A stretch of 64,000 nucleotides of DNA from Bacteroidetes bacterium UBA1947 (GCA_002336915.1 DDET01000045.1:1-64000); one strand, 5' to 3'; counted from the first letter of the stretch, positions 24,326-33,691 are shown. Made by a program: numbers and translations. Notes: generated from the letters alone by a model not told the origin.

Positions 24326-26995
24326 CTAATCCGGTTCAAAGCCTAGCATGAAGGTAAACTTCGAAAGGTCTTTGAATTTAGTGATACCATTCGCCGGATC
24401 ATATTTATCAAAGCCTATGCCATAATCGAGACCAAGGAGGCCAAACATAGGAAGATAAATACGAATACCCAAACCGGCATCCCTATTTAGCTTTAACGGG
24501 TTAAAGTCCTTAAAGTTGCCCCAGGCATTAGCTGCATCAACAAATGCAAGACCGTAAATGGTAGCTGTAGGGCTTAAGGAGAAGGGGTAACGGAGCTCTG
24601 CAGTATATTTGTTAAATATTACAGCCTGCTGCGAATACACATCATAACCACGTTGGGAAACGATATCCTTACCTACGAAATAGGAGTAACCAGACAAGCC
24701 ATCACCACCAAGCTGGAAACGTTCGAAGGGCGAATAACCAATGTCTTTGTTAAAGTAACCCATGAAACCATACTTGGTACTCAGCTTAAATACAAGGTTC
24801 CCACTCACACGCTGGTACCAATCGGCAGTAAAGCGGTATTTATGGTACTCTATCCATTTGTACTTCTGGCTGGATGTTTCCTTAGTATAGTCCGTCCCAC
24901 TGAACGCGCTGTACGGAGGTGTGAACTGGAATGTGAAGCTGATGTTAGAACCACTGCGCGGGTAAAGCGGCTGATCCACAGAATAACGCGCCAGTACCAG
25001 TTTAAAGTACAGGTTATTACTCGTACCATCTGTAAAGTCTGTTATCAGGGCATAGTTCTTCAGCTTATAATTGCTGTAGTTGACACCGTAGGTAAACACA
25101 AAGTTGTCATCAGGCCATTTAAGACGCCGGCTAAGTGAAAGGCCACCGCCTACCATCCTGAGGTATGAGCTATTGGGGTTTGTACCTACAGCAGCGCCCG
25201 AGTACTTACTGTACACGAAACTGGTGGTAAGCGCATTAGGCTTTTTACCGCCAAGCCAAGGCTCGGTGAACGAAGTGCTGAATGAGTTATAGTATGCGCC
25301 GTTCGACTGGTAGTTTACAGAGAACTTCTGGCCGTCACCTACGGGCAGTGGATCCCAGAATTTCGGTTTGAATATGTTACGTAATGAGAAGTTGCTGAAT
25401 GCTACACCAATGTTACCATAGAATTTTACACCGCCGCCAAAACCTGCGGACAGCTGCAACTGGTCGCTTGATTTTTCCACGACCGTGTAGTCGATATCCA
25501 CTGTACCATCTTCCGGGTGCGGCCTCGGCTGGATACCTATTTTTTCCTGGTCAAAGAAACCAAGTGTTGCAATTTCCCTCTGTGAGCGTATCAGGTCGGC
25601 GCGGCTGAATTTGTTACCCGGCAGGGTGCGCAGTTCACGCCTTATCACGTGTTCATTAGTACGATCGTTACCGGCTATGGTCACATCGCGTATGGTAGCC
25701 TGTGGTCCTTCGGTTATACGCATCTCGTAATTGATCGTATCGCCAACAATAGACGTTTCCACGGGATCTATATTAAAGAACAGGTAACCGTCATCCATGT
25801 ACAGGCTGCTGATGTCTTCGCCGCCTTCAGGGCTCAATGCTCTGCCTATTCTCTTTTCAAGCAGTTCCTGGTTATATACGTCCCCTTTCTTAATACCTAA
25901 TATCCTTGTCAGTTCCTTGCTTGAGTATTTTGTATTGCCTCTCCACTCAATATCGCCGAAATAATATTTACGGCCTTCCCTTACCTTGATGTCTATATTA
26001 ATATTACCATTAGCCACACGATATGTTGTATCAGCAACGATAGTTGCATCGCGATAGCCAAGGGAGTTATAATATCCCACAAGGGCTATTTTGTCATCCT
26101 CATATTTCTGCTGGTTGAACTTGGACGAAGAGAAGAAATTGGGCCTGAAGTAAGGGTTCAATGCGTCCAGTGTCTTGGACGGAGAAAGGAAATTGAAATG
26201 CTTCAGGTAGTTGCCAAATGAACGCTGGTTATGTTCGTAAACCGTTTGTTTGTCCGTGGCATGCAGGGTTATCTGCGCCACTTCCTTGGTAGACTTAAGT
26301 GAGTGCTTCAGTCTTGCTTCGGTAGCATTTTCATTGCCTGATATACTTACCTGGTTAACGTGCGTTTTGCTTCCTTTATCAATTGTGAACGTGAGCACTA
26401 CAGAGTTCACTGCAATGGTATCTTTCCGCTCACGAACGGAAACTTTTACATCGCCATAGCCCTTGTCCACGAAGAACTTCTCTATGCGGACCATCGCCTC
26501 TTTCTTAGTGGCCTGTGTTACCACGCGCGACCTTACAAGATTCACTTTGTCTTTAAGTTCCTGTGCTTCGCTTTTCTTGATACCCTTAAAACGGTAACGG
26601 CTCATGCGCGGACGCTCTTCAACCGTTATGTCCAGGAATATCTTATTGCCGATAGTTTTCGATACAGTAATATTTACGTCGGCAAACAACTCCTGTTTCC
26701 AAAGATTCCTGATCGCTTTCGCTATGCTCTCATCATTAGGCATGTAAACCTTCTGCCCTACGGTAAGCCCTGTAACGGCCAATAGCAGGTCTTCATCCAG
26801 GTACTTTACACCTTTTACACTTATACCTCCTATCTCGTACACCGACTTTTGCACTTCGCCGGGAGGTGCATTCTCACTGCGTTGACCCAGGCCGGTGCCC
26901 CTGTTACCGGGAGCACTGATCTGCGCTATGACAGGGGCAGAACTATAGATGATAGAACACAGCAAAAGGCTGTAACGCAAAATGGCTTTATACAT
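24326..26995 (-). CDS. bamA: Outer-membrane protein assembly factor BamA
   Basis: 889 aa from the ATG at 26995, which starts the signal peptide (AILRYSLLLCSIIYSSAPVIAQ); the frame continues upstream to 27037 inside uppS. Several POTRA domains span roughly residues 60-480 (first one EIGGISVKGVKYLDEDLLLA), and a 16-strand barrel fills the rest with a VDIDYTVVE-type junction and the lid-like G-G-x-G region. Inserts catalyse folding of beta-barrel proteins into the outer membrane. The start ATG overlaps the uppS stop by eight bases. Longer than E. coli BamA (about 810 aa), as usual in Bacteroidota. Confidence 0.96.
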   Translation of the reverse strand: MYKAILRYSLLLCSIIYSSAPVIAQISAPGNRGTGLGQRSENAPPGEVQKSVYEIGGISVKGVKYLDEDLLLAVTGLTVGQKVYMPNDESIAKAIRNLWKQELFADVNITVSKTIGNKIFLDITVEERPRMSRYRFKGIKKSEAQELKDKVNLVRSRVVTQATKKEAMVRIEKFFVDKGYGDVKVSVRERKDTIAVNSVVLTFTIDKGSKTHVNQVSISGNENATEARLKHSLKSTKEVAQITLHATDKQTVYEHNQRSFGNYLKHFNFLSPSKTLDALNPYFRPNFFSSSKFNQQKYEDDKIALVGYYNSLGYRDATIVADTTYRVANGNINIDIKVREGRKYYFGDIEWRGNTKYSSKELTRILGIKKGDVYNQELLEKRIGRALSPEGGEDISSLYMDDGYLFFNIDPVETSIVGDTINYEMRITEGPQATIRDVTIAGNDRTNEHVIRRELRTLPGNKFSRADLIRSQREIATLGFFDQEKIGIQPRPHPEDGTVDIDYTVVEKSSDQLQLSAGFGGGVKFYGNIGVAFSNFSLRNIFKPKFWDPLPVGDGQKFSVNYQSNGAYYNSFSTSFTEPWLGGKKPNALTTSFVYSKYSGAAVGTNPNSSYLRMVGGGLSLSRRLKWPDDNFVFTYGVNYSNYKLKNYALITDFTDGTSNNLYFKLVLARYSVDQPLYPRSGSNISFTFQFTPPYSAFSGTDYTKETSSQKYKWIEYHKYRFTADWYQRVSGNLVFKLSTKYGFMGYFNKDIGYSPFERFQLGGDGLSGYSYFVGKDIVSQRGYDVYSQQAVIFNKYTAELRYPFSLSPTATIYGLAFVDAANAWGNFKDFNPLKLNRDAGLGIRIYLPMFGLLGLDYGIGFDKYDPANGITKFKDLSKFTFMLGFEPD

Positions 26996-27749
26996 GCTGA
27001 GGAGTCTTCGTTTGAATTTGTTCGCTGGTTTTGCCAAAACGGCGTTCGCGATTTTGGTAATTTAGTAAGGCTTCGTATAAGTTTTGTTTCCTGAATTCAG
27101 GCCAATGTACATTGGTAAAATACAGTTCCGCATAGGCAAGCTGGTACAGCAGGAAGTTGCTTATCCTGTGCTCCCCGCTTGTGCGTATCATTAACTCCGG
27201 ATCGGGGAACGCAGCTGTATTCAGGTATTGATGAAAAAGCTCGTCGTTGATGTCTGCAGTAGTTATTTTACCGGCAACCACATCGTTCGCTATTCTCTTT
27301 GTAGCCTCGGTTATTTCCCAGCGTGAACTGTAGCTAAGCGCAAGGATAAGATTAAGGCCCGTGTTGGATGCAGTAAGGTCTTTGGCTTCGTTCAGTTCTT
27401 TCTGGCAGATTTCGGGCAGGCTTTCAAAATCGCCTATAACATGCATGCGCACATTATTCTTCTTCAGCTCATCTACCTCCTTGCGTATGGTATTTACCAG
27501 CAGTTCCATCAGGGCATTCACCTCTTCCTTGGGCCTGTTCCAGTTCTCTGTTGAGAAAGCATAAAGGGTTAAGTAAGATATGCCGGCCTCAGCGCAGCCA
27601 TTCACTATTTCACGCACACTTATTACACCTTCATGATGCCCATATACACGGTCCTCCCCACGCTCTTTTGCCCAACGCCCGTTACCATCCATAATAATGG
27701 CCACATGTTTAGGGAGCTTTTCGCGATCAAGAGACTGCAAAACGTTCAT
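26988..27749 (-). CDS. uppS: Isoprenyl transferase (undecaprenyl diphosphate synthase type)
   Basis: 253 aa. cis-Prenyltransferase that adds isopentenyl units to make the C55 lipid carrier for peptidoglycan and other envelope polymers. N-terminal signature HVAIIMDGNGRWAKERG with the catalytic Asp, then GHHEGV, LTLYAFSTENWNRPKEEV, and the C-terminal DPELMIRTSGEHRISNFLLYQ and F-T-x-x-x-W-P-x-F. Full length. First gene of the uppS-bamA-ompH-ompH operon, with its stop overlapping the bamA start. Confidence 0.97.
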   Translation of the reverse strand: MNVLQSLDREKLPKHVAIIMDGNGRWAKERGEDRVYGHHEGVISVREIVNGCAEAGISYLTLYAFSTENWNRPKEEVNALMELLVNTIRKEVDELKKNNVRMHVIGDFESLPEICQKELNEAKDLTASNTGLNLILALSYSSRWEITEATKRIANDVVAGKITTADINDELFHQYLNTAAFPDPELMIRTSGEHRISNFLLYQLAYAELYFTNVHWPEFRKQNLYEALLNYQNRERRFGKTSEQIQTKTPQHV

Positions 27750-27988
27750 ATAACGAGAATGAGATACTTTTTATTAAAGAGGTGCAAAGGTACAAAAATA
27801 GATGGTTGCTCCTGTAATAAAATAGGGGCACCCTAGTTTAACTCGACTTTAACTGCCCTAATGCGAGGAAAAAAAATATGTATGCTTTTAGTATATAATA
27901 TGTCGTAAATTGTAACAGGATGACAGAAATCATCATTTAGTCATTTATAATTCTTCTTTTTCTGGCATTTTTAAAATTATTTCGCAGC

Positions 27989-28639
27989 ATGGTTACTAAC
28001 TTAAGCAGCAGCAACTCACTATTATGTGTATGGATCCGCGAGATCCGCGACACTTCAATACAGGAAGACCGCCTGCGCTTCCGGAGGAACATGGAACGTA
28101 TAGGCGAGATAGCGGCGTATGAAATCAGCAAACTGCTGCCCTACCGGGAGGTATCGGTGCAAACCCCCATGGGGGAAGCAAATTGCAGCGAACTGGAGAC
28201 ACAGCCGGTGCTGGCAACCATTTTGCGGGCCGGAATACCCCTTCACCAGGGCCTGCTCAACTACTTTGACCGCGCCGACAATGCTTTTGTGGCCGCTTAC
28301 CGCAAACACCACCGCGACGGCAGCTTTGAGATAGAACAACATTATATTACCTCTCCCAGCCTTGAGGACAGGCCCCTGATCATAGCCGACCCTATGCTGG
28401 CTACGGGTGCATCATTGGTATTAGCCCTGGAAAGCCTTACTGCGGAACACAAACCCTCGCAAATCCATATCGTTACGGCTATAGCCAGCACGATAGGTAT
28501 AGAGCTGGTAGAGCGGAAATTCCCTGAAGCACATATATGGACAGGCGCTATAGATGAGGAGCTCACAGCCAGGGGCTATATAGTGCCCGGGCTGGGCGAT
28601 GCAGGAGATTTGGCCTATGGAAGTAAAAAACAGGGATAA
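27989..28639 (+). CDS. upp: Uracil phosphoribosyltransferase
   Basis: 216 aa. Converts uracil and PRPP to UMP in pyrimidine salvage. Phosphoribosyltransferase fold with the family text RDTSIQEDRLRFRRNMERIGEI, ATILRAGIPLHQGLLNYFD and the PRPP-binding loop LIIADPMLATGASLV at about 130-144; the C-terminal uracil-binding GYIVPGLGDAGDLAYG is also present. It follows a 240-base gap with no gene. The distance to the next gene (PorP/SprF) suggests separate transcription, since that gene has its own promoter. Confidence 0.95.
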   Translation: MVTNLSSSNSLLCVWIREIRDTSIQEDRLRFRRNMERIGEIAAYEISKLLPYREVSVQTPMGEANCSELETQPVLATILRAGIPLHQGLLNYFDRADNAFVAAYRKHHRDGSFEIEQHYITSPSLEDRPLIIADPMLATGASLVLALESLTAEHKPSQIHIVTAIASTIGIELVERKFPEAHIWTGAIDEELTARGYIVPGLGDAGDLAYGSKKQG

Positions 28640-28666
28640 CCAACCAAAATAATATTTCGATATGTC

Positions 28667-28696
28667 TTGTATAATAGAATAAATTGGCTTATTTTG
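28667..28696 (+). promoter_or_regulatory. Bacteroidota-type promoter of the PorP/SprF gene
   Basis: TTG (28667-28669), 19 bases, then TTATTTTG (28689-28696), which differs from TAnnTTTG only at position 2. The ATG follows 42 bases later at 28739. This argues against the in-frame start at 28667. Confidence 0.6.
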
Positions 28697-28738
28697 CTTT
28701 CAGAAAAACTTATTAACGAAGTCATAAAATTTTCCCAG

Positions 28739-29773
28739 ATGAAGAAAATAATACTTGGAGTAGGCGCAGCAATGATGATTGCGGGTACTGCTATGGCACA
28801 AGATCCACACTTTACCCAATATTTTTCATCCCCCCTTACGCTAAACCCCGCGCTCACAGGCCTTACTAAGTGCGATCTCCGCCTTGCGGCAAATTATCGC
28901 TCACAGTGGTCTTCTGTATCCAGCAACCCCTACACTACCGGTACTATATCCTATGATATGGCTACTATGAAGGGTAAGCTGAACGGTGATGCGCTTGGAA
29001 TAGGTTTAATGGGATTATATGACAAATCAGGCCAGGGTGGCTTGCAGAATACTACCATTGGCCTTTCTGTGGCTTACCACAAATCTTTCGGTGCTGAAAA
29101 GCAGAATACGCTTTCTTTTGGCGTTCAGGGATTCCTGGTTCAAAAGAGCCTTGACTTTAATAAGTTAAAATTCGAAGATCAGTTTGATGCTGCTACAGGC
29201 GGTACTCCTTACAATACATCTGAAACATTTGGCAACGCGGATCTCAGCTATCCTGATTTCAATGCAGGTCTTATGTACTCAGGCCGTATCAACGAGCATG
29301 GTACAGCTTACGCAGGTTTCTCTTACTACCACCTCACTACTCCTACAGAGACTTTCCTGAGCGGTACACATAAAATACACTCACGCTATACCGGTTACCT
29401 CGGTGGGTCATTCGATCTGAATGAGTTCGTGGTACTGTATGCGAGCGGTATGTACCAGCGCCAGGCAGCTGCAACAGAAGTACTGGCAGGTGCTGCAGTA
29501 GGTTTCATCCTTAACCCGGGTCATGACGAAGAATTTCACAGGAACACCATATTCTATCTTGGTGGTTGGTACCGCGCAGGTGATGCCATCTCTCCTTACA
29601 TAGGTTTTGAGTGGTCTAAAATGCAGCTCGGTGTTAGCTACGATGTGAACGTTTCTTCTTTCACTCCTGCTACTAAAGGTATGGGTGCTTATGAAGTGTC
29701 ACTTATCTTCAACGGTTGTATCAACCGTCGCGAGCCTGGTCCACACTACAACTTCTCTTGTCCTAAATTCTAA
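28739..29773 (+). CDS. PorP/SprF-family type IX secretion membrane protein
   Basis: 344 aa from the ATG at 28739; the start matches a signal peptide (LGVGAAMMIAGTAMAQ). Mature N-terminus DPHFTQYFSSPLTLNPALTG is the family's hallmark, followed by NYRSQWSSV; then alternating strands of an outer-membrane beta-barrel such as LSFGVQGFLVQKSL, up to a terminal FN-x-C-x-N-R-R-E segment. PorP/SprF proteins help T9SS cargo, including gliding adhesins, to be exported or attached at the surface. No PorK/PorL/PorM/PorN genes are nearby, so this is a dispersed family member rather than the core T9SS operon. Confidence 0.93.
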   Translation: MKKIILGVGAAMMIAGTAMAQDPHFTQYFSSPLTLNPALTGLTKCDLRLAANYRSQWSSVSSNPYTTGTISYDMATMKGKLNGDALGIGLMGLYDKSGQGGLQNTTIGLSVAYHKSFGAEKQNTLSFGVQGFLVQKSLDFNKLKFEDQFDAATGGTPYNTSETFGNADLSYPDFNAGLMYSGRINEHGTAYAGFSYYHLTTPTETFLSGTHKIHSRYTGYLGGSFDLNEFVVLYASGMYQRQAAATEVLAGAAVGFILNPGHDEEFHRNTIFYLGGWYRAGDAISPYIGFEWSKMQLGVSYDVNVSSFTPATKGMGAYEVSLIFNGCINRREPGPHYNFSCPKF

Positions 29774-29792
29774 TAAGATTTTCTATAAAAAG

Positions 29793-29820
29793 AAAGCCTC
29801 GCAATCGCGGGGCTTTTTTA
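29793..29820. terminator. Bidirectional terminator after the PorP/SprF gene
   Basis: AAAGCCTCGC-AATC-GCGGGGCTTT hairpin (one T-G wobble) followed by TTTTA, and on the other side A-rich. It lies between the PorP/SprF gene and the convergent glycosylase gene. Confidence 0.8.
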
Positions 29821-29838
29821 TGTCCAGTAGATATCGGC

Positions 29839-30444
29839 TTAAAGTCCCTTCCCCTTGCTCACATACTTATTGTCTTTCACAGAAAACCTGTATGGCAGCA
29901 GGGCATCCTCTGCGGCATAGGCCACTCCTACCCTGGTGCCGGCTATAATATTACGTGGTGGTATTTTTATACCCCTGTCTTCGATAAAAATTTCAGGGCC
30001 TTGCAGTGAATAACCGGTATGGCGGGTATGTATCCCCAATGCAGCGCTCATAGCACCCGGCCCTGCAGTGAGCGCAGGCTTTAATATTTCCATCTTCCTG
30101 CGTTCCAGCATTATATCCACTCCTTCCAGAGGCTCTATGCCCCTTACAAGTACCGCATGTGGCACATCGGCCATATGGGTGACCACGTTAAACAGATGGT
30201 GGATGCCGTAAATGAGGTATACGTAAGCGGTCCCGCCCTCTTTGTACATGATCTCCGTTCGTTTCGTACGGCGGTTGCCAAAGGCATGCGATGCTTTATC
30301 CGCAGCTCCGGCATAAGCCTCGGTCTCCACGATCATTCCGGCCGTATGTTGCCCCTCAAATTCAGTCACCAACACTTTGCCAAGCAGGTCCCTGGCCACT
30401 CGCACCACGTCCTTACGTGTATAAAAAGATACCGGCAATATCAT
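29839..30444 (-). CDS. 3-methyladenine DNA glycosylase (AAG/MPG type)
   Basis: 201 aa, standard length. Removes alkylated purines such as 3-methyladenine to start base-excision repair. Family motifs: VARDLLGKVLVTEF, the active-site segment IVETEAYAGAADKASHAF with the catalytic Glu in VETEAY, YVYLIYGIHHLFNVVT, and AVLVRGIEPLEG. The C-terminal part with GPGAMSAALGI (in AAG, G-P-G-K-L) is also present. Cytoplasmic. Convergent with the PorP/SprF gene and divergent from the RsmI-like gene; apparently monocistronic. Confidence 0.95.
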   Translation of the reverse strand: MILPVSFYTRKDVVRVARDLLGKVLVTEFEGQHTAGMIVETEAYAGAADKASHAFGNRRTKRTEIMYKEGGTAYVYLIYGIHHLFNVVTHMADVPHAVLVRGIEPLEGVDIMLERRKMEILKPALTAGPGAMSAALGIHTRHTGYSLQGPEIFIEDRGIKIPPRNIIAGTRVGVAYAAEDALLPYRFSVKDNKYVSKGKGL

Positions 30445-30500
30445 ATTGCGAAGATACTATAGCGCAGGGATTCATAAACAAAGAGTATTTTTAGGCCAAT

Positions 30501-31202
30501 ATGCCTACAGGAAATTTATACATGATACCGATACCCATCACTGAAGATGGATTGAATACCCTATCGGCAGAAATAGCGCAACACACTCTTGAACTACGCC
30601 ATTATTTTGTAGAAAACCTGCGCACAGCCAGGCGCTTTTTGAAAGCATTGCACCCAGGCATTGTCATTGATGATCTCAATTTCTCTGAAATAGATAAACA
30701 CAGCGGTGCCGACACAAAGACATTTAGAACCTGGCTAAAAGAAGGGCATAGTATAGGCGTACTGAGCGAAGCAGGTTGCCCGGGCATAGCAGATCCTGGC
30801 GCAGAACTGGCCGCAATAGCACAGGATATGGGCGCTACAGTGGTACCACTTACCGGGCCCAACTCTATAATATTGGCACTGATGGCATCCGGCCTTAATG
30901 GGCAAAGTTTTTGTTTCAATGGCTACCTGCCGGTGAAGGACCCCCAACGCAGCCAGAAGATAAAGGCACTGGAACTGCAATCAAAAAAAGAGAACCAGAC
31001 ACAGCTTTTTATTGAAACACCTTACAGGAACAATGTGATACTGGAAGACCTGCTTAAAAACTGCGCAGCCTCTACGCGTATTTGCATTGCTTTAAACATT
31101 AGCGCGCCGAATGCATATATAAAAACAAAAACCGTCGCAGACTGGAGAAAGAATAAACCCGCACTGGAAAAAATGCCTGCGGTATTTCTGCTTCTGGCAT
31201 AA
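30501..31202 (+). CDS. SAM-dependent tetrapyrrole-methylase-fold protein, RsmI-like
   Basis: 233 aa. Tetrapyrrole (corrin/porphyrin) methylase fold as in RsmI, which 2'-O-methylates C1402 of 16S rRNA. Visible pieces: a start PTGNLYMIPIPI in place of the usual P-T-P-I-G-N, ENLRTARRFLKAL (RsmI-type E-D-T-R-x-x-x-x-L), GVLSEAGCPGIADPGAEL with the conserved SD-A-G-x-P motif (here SEAGCPG), and TGPNSIILALMASGL. Shorter than classical RsmI (about 280 aa): the C-terminal domain is reduced. This short form is common in Bacteroidota; substrate is therefore less certain. Confidence 0.82.
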   Translation: MPTGNLYMIPIPITEDGLNTLSAEIAQHTLELRHYFVENLRTARRFLKALHPGIVIDDLNFSEIDKHSGADTKTFRTWLKEGHSIGVLSEAGCPGIADPGAELAAIAQDMGATVVPLTGPNSIILALMASGLNGQSFCFNGYLPVKDPQRSQKIKALELQSKKENQTQLFIETPYRNNVILEDLLKNCAASTRICIALNISAPNAYIKTKTVADWRKNKPALEKMPAVFLLLA

Positions 31203-31203
31203 G

Positions 31204-31605
31204 CTACTGCCTGATAACCTTAACCTCATCGGCTATTTCCTGGCCCTTACCATTATTATTGCGCTTGTATATATTATAGTTATCACCGCGCCAGGGAAGG
31301 CTTCGGCGATACTGAACATAATGCAGGCGTACTGTCTTGCCAAGCGATTGCTGCAAGGTATCTGCAATAGCTTCATCATCCACACTAAAATAAAAAACAG
31401 CGCTGTTACTAACACTCAGATTGCCGGCAAAACCCACTTGTAATAATTCCCCCTCATAAGTCTTAAACAAATTGCCCCTCCGCTCTATTTTTTGCAGAAC
31501 ACCTTCCTTATATCCCTCGCTGAATGTATTGTAATAGAACCAGTAAACGTAGCCCGTTACAGATATTAAAATGACGAGGATGGAAATGATGGTCAACTTG
31601 CGCAT
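31204..31605 (-). CDS. Small membrane-anchored protein of unknown function
   Basis: 133 aa from the ATG at 31605, which precedes a single N-terminal membrane helix (LTIISILVILISVTGYVYWFYY); an upstream in-frame start at 31638 is less likely. The soluble part begins with TFSEGYKEGVLQKIERRGN and continues FKTYEGELLQVGF, a pattern seen in a Bacteroidota family sometimes misannotated as 6-phosphogluconate dehydrogenase; it has no dehydrogenase features. Beta-rich, probably outward facing. Third gene of the minus-strand run with the hydrolase and glycosyltransferase, five bases behind the latter. Confidence 0.65.
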   Translation of the reverse strand: MRKLTIISILVILISVTGYVYWFYYNTFSEGYKEGVLQKIERRGNLFKTYEGELLQVGFAGNLSVSNSAVFYFSVDDEAIADTLQQSLGKTVRLHYVQYRRSLPWRGDNYNIYKRNNNGKGQEIADEVKVIRQ

Positions 31606-31643
31606 GGCAATTGCTTTATATAAAGTTAGGCATAACAATGGTA

Positions 31644-32783
31644 TTATCTTACACTACGCCCCTTCCACTTGTATACACCTACAAAGCCAAGAAAGCCAGC
31701 AAGGATTATATAAGCAATGTGTAAAGGTTGCAACAATGGGAAATATAGCAACTGTTTCTTTTTATTAAAAAATCCCGCGACCGGGAAAAGGAAACTTAAC
31801 TCAGATATAATCTTCCAGCACAGCATTAATGCGGCCATACCAAAGAACAAAGGATTTAAAAACCCGGCAATAAGTAAGGCTAAGAACGATAAGTTAAATA
31901 AGTATACAAAAGCCAGTATAGCCGTAAGTTTCCCGTCATTGTACTTGCCTGTCTTTGAAGCCCAGCGTATGCGCTGCTGCAGGAAGCCGGCCCATGTAAG
32001 TTGTGGTGCTGTAGCCACTATTGCCTCCTTATTTTTAAGGTACCATATGCGGCCGGGATATGCATTTTGCAGCTTCACCATCAACAGGTAATCGTCGCCT
32101 GATGCAAGGTGCTCTATTCCCTTATAACCGTCAACCGACTCGTAAGCTTCCCTACTAAATGCAAGATTTGCTCCATTCGCCATATTGCCAAGTTGTAACT
32201 TTTGTGCAGCGGCAGTAATACCCTGCATGCTCATGAAATCTATAGACTGGAACAATTGCAGTACAGAACCATCGCAGCTAAAATCAACGGGTGCCGCTAT
32301 CATAACCGGCTTGTGCTCTTCGTGGAATGCCACCACAATGCTTAACCACTGTGGCTTTGCTATGCAATCAGCATCTGTGGTAACAATTAGATCACCTGTA
32401 CCCTGCCCTATGCCTGCTGCCAGTGCTTTCTTCTTGTAGGCATTTACTGCTTCAGAACTATCGATATGATCGGCAAGCTTTATGCACTTTACCGTATGCG
32501 GTGTAAATGAATTTACGATCGCTACAGTATCATCTTCCGAATGGTCATCAACCACTATTACTTCATATAGTTCTTTGGGATAGTCTTGCGCAATAATGGC
32601 CTTAAGGCATGTCCCGATATTTGCTGCTTCATTTCTTGCAGGAATGATGATGCTGACTCGGGTTGAAGGTTTTGCCCGGGACTGATCGAAATAGCTTTGT
32701 TGCTGCCAGCCATGCCGGTACAACAGCATGAGGGCGACATAGGCCAGCGTGAGTATACAGCAAATGATATAGGCCGTCAGCAT
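31644..32783 (-). CDS. Glycosyltransferase family 2 membrane protein
   Basis: 379 aa. One N-terminal helix (about 3-20), then a GT-A domain: VSIIIPARNEAANIGTCLKA, VIVVDDHSEDDTV (nucleotide-sugar aspartates), VTTDADC as the DXD metal site, and a R-W-x-x-K-x-G-K-type acceptor motif (QQRIRWASKTGKY). Three or four hydrophobic C-terminal helices (about 290-370) anchor it in the inner membrane, as in processive or lipid-linked glycosyltransferases. Donor and acceptor cannot be read from the sequence. Four-base gap to the upstream hydrolase gene: same operon. Confidence 0.9.
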   Translation of the reverse strand: MLTAYIICCILTLAYVALMLLYRHGWQQQSYFDQSRAKPSTRVSIIIPARNEAANIGTCLKAIIAQDYPKELYEVIVVDDHSEDDTVAIVNSFTPHTVKCIKLADHIDSSEAVNAYKKKALAAGIGQGTGDLIVTTDADCIAKPQWLSIVVAFHEEHKPVMIAAPVDFSCDGSVLQLFQSIDFMSMQGITAAAQKLQLGNMANGANLAFSREAYESVDGYKGIEHLASGDDYLLMVKLQNAYPGRIWYLKNKEAIVATAPQLTWAGFLQQRIRWASKTGKYNDGKLTAILAFVYLFNLSFLALLIAGFLNPLFFGMAALMLCWKIISELSFLFPVAGFFNKKKQLLYFPLLQPLHIAYIILAGFLGFVGVYKWKGRSVR

Positions 32784-32787
32784 AGGC

Positions 32788-33603
32788 TTAAGCTAATAAA
32801 CATGCTGCCATTTGCGGCATAGTATCGTTATCAAATACACGGTGGCCTTTGTTCAGGACATGCAATTGTACACTTTCAAGGCCCTTACTAAAGCTTTCGG
32901 CATTCTTTACGGGTATAATGCGGTCATAAGAGCCCATGAATATATGGATACGAATATGGTATTTAGCTATCGTATTCTTTAACCTCCTCCTATTTGGTAT
33001 TATTTTGCTCATATCCGGCCATACCTTCAGCAGGAATTCCCGGCTATCGGTAGTATTGAGGTAGTTCATTGCAAAATTGTACTGCGATGCATTTACGTAC
33101 TTTTTTTCCTTCATCCACTCTATATAGCGCATAAAACGCTCAGGGCTGCCCAGGAAACGGCGGAACAATTGCTTGCCCGCAAAGTTTTTGGTGACAAAAT
33201 AATAAAGCGGGTTAAACACCAGCCCATCGGAGGCAATGAGTAATACTTTGTCTGCCTGCTCCGGCATCTGCTCTATGATACTAAGGCATGCCCGGCCGCC
33301 AAGGCTATAGCCTAGTAGCGAATATTTAGCTGCCCCCGTTTCTTTCATCAGGTTACTTACCAGTGTGGTGAGCTCGCGTCTTTCCAGCACTATACCGGCC
33401 TCCCATTTACTGTTACCATGATGGGGAAGGTCTATGCTGAATACCGTATAATCTTTGTTCAAAAATGGGATAAAAGGCGAAAAGATACCTGCCTCATTAC
33501 CATAGCCATGAAAAGCGATAAGCAGCTTAGGGCCGCTTCCGCTCCGTAAATAATGTAACTGCCTGCTGCCTGTTGAAACATATCCTGCCAGGGTATCATC
33601 CAT
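32788..33603 (-). CDS. Alpha/beta-hydrolase
   Basis: 271 aa. Alpha/beta-hydrolase fold: oxyanion-hole HG in AFHGYGNEAG (about 31-39), nucleophile elbow LLGYSLGGRA with Ser100, and His in NKGHRVFDNDT near 257 as the likely triad base. The acid is probably the Asp in IFMGSYDRIIPV (about 230-235). No signal peptide. The substrate is unknown; the placement four bases before a membrane glycosyltransferase suggests a cell-envelope or lipid ester, but this is inference. Confidence 0.88.
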   Translation of the reverse strand: MDDTLAGYVSTGSRQLHYLRSGSGPKLLIAFHGYGNEAGIFSPFIPFLNKDYTVFSIDLPHHGNSKWEAGIVLERRELTTLVSNLMKETGAAKYSLLGYSLGGRACLSIIEQMPEQADKVLLIASDGLVFNPLYYFVTKNFAGKQLFRRFLGSPERFMRYIEWMKEKKYVNASQYNFAMNYLNTTDSREFLLKVWPDMSKIIPNRRRLKNTIAKYHIRIHIFMGSYDRIIPVKNAESFSKGLESVQLHVLNKGHRVFDNDTMPQMAACLLA

Positions 33604-33659
33604 ATTGAAAACTGTCGGTATTTCTTCAAAAATACTTAATCTAAACCTGACCTAAATCA

Positions 33660-33691
33660 TTGTATTTTAACAGCACCAACTAATATTTTTA
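33660..33691 (+). promoter_or_regulatory. Possible promoter of the acyl-CoA dehydrogenase gene
   Basis: TTG (33660-33662), 21 bases, TATTTTTA (33684-33691), which misses only the final G of TAnnTTTG. The ATG lies 28 bases downstream. Confidence 0.4.

Noticed and set aside
26996..27037. Longer bamA start at 27037
   Set aside because: It would place 14 residues before a clear signal peptide and overlap uppS more deeply; the ATG at 26995 fits better.
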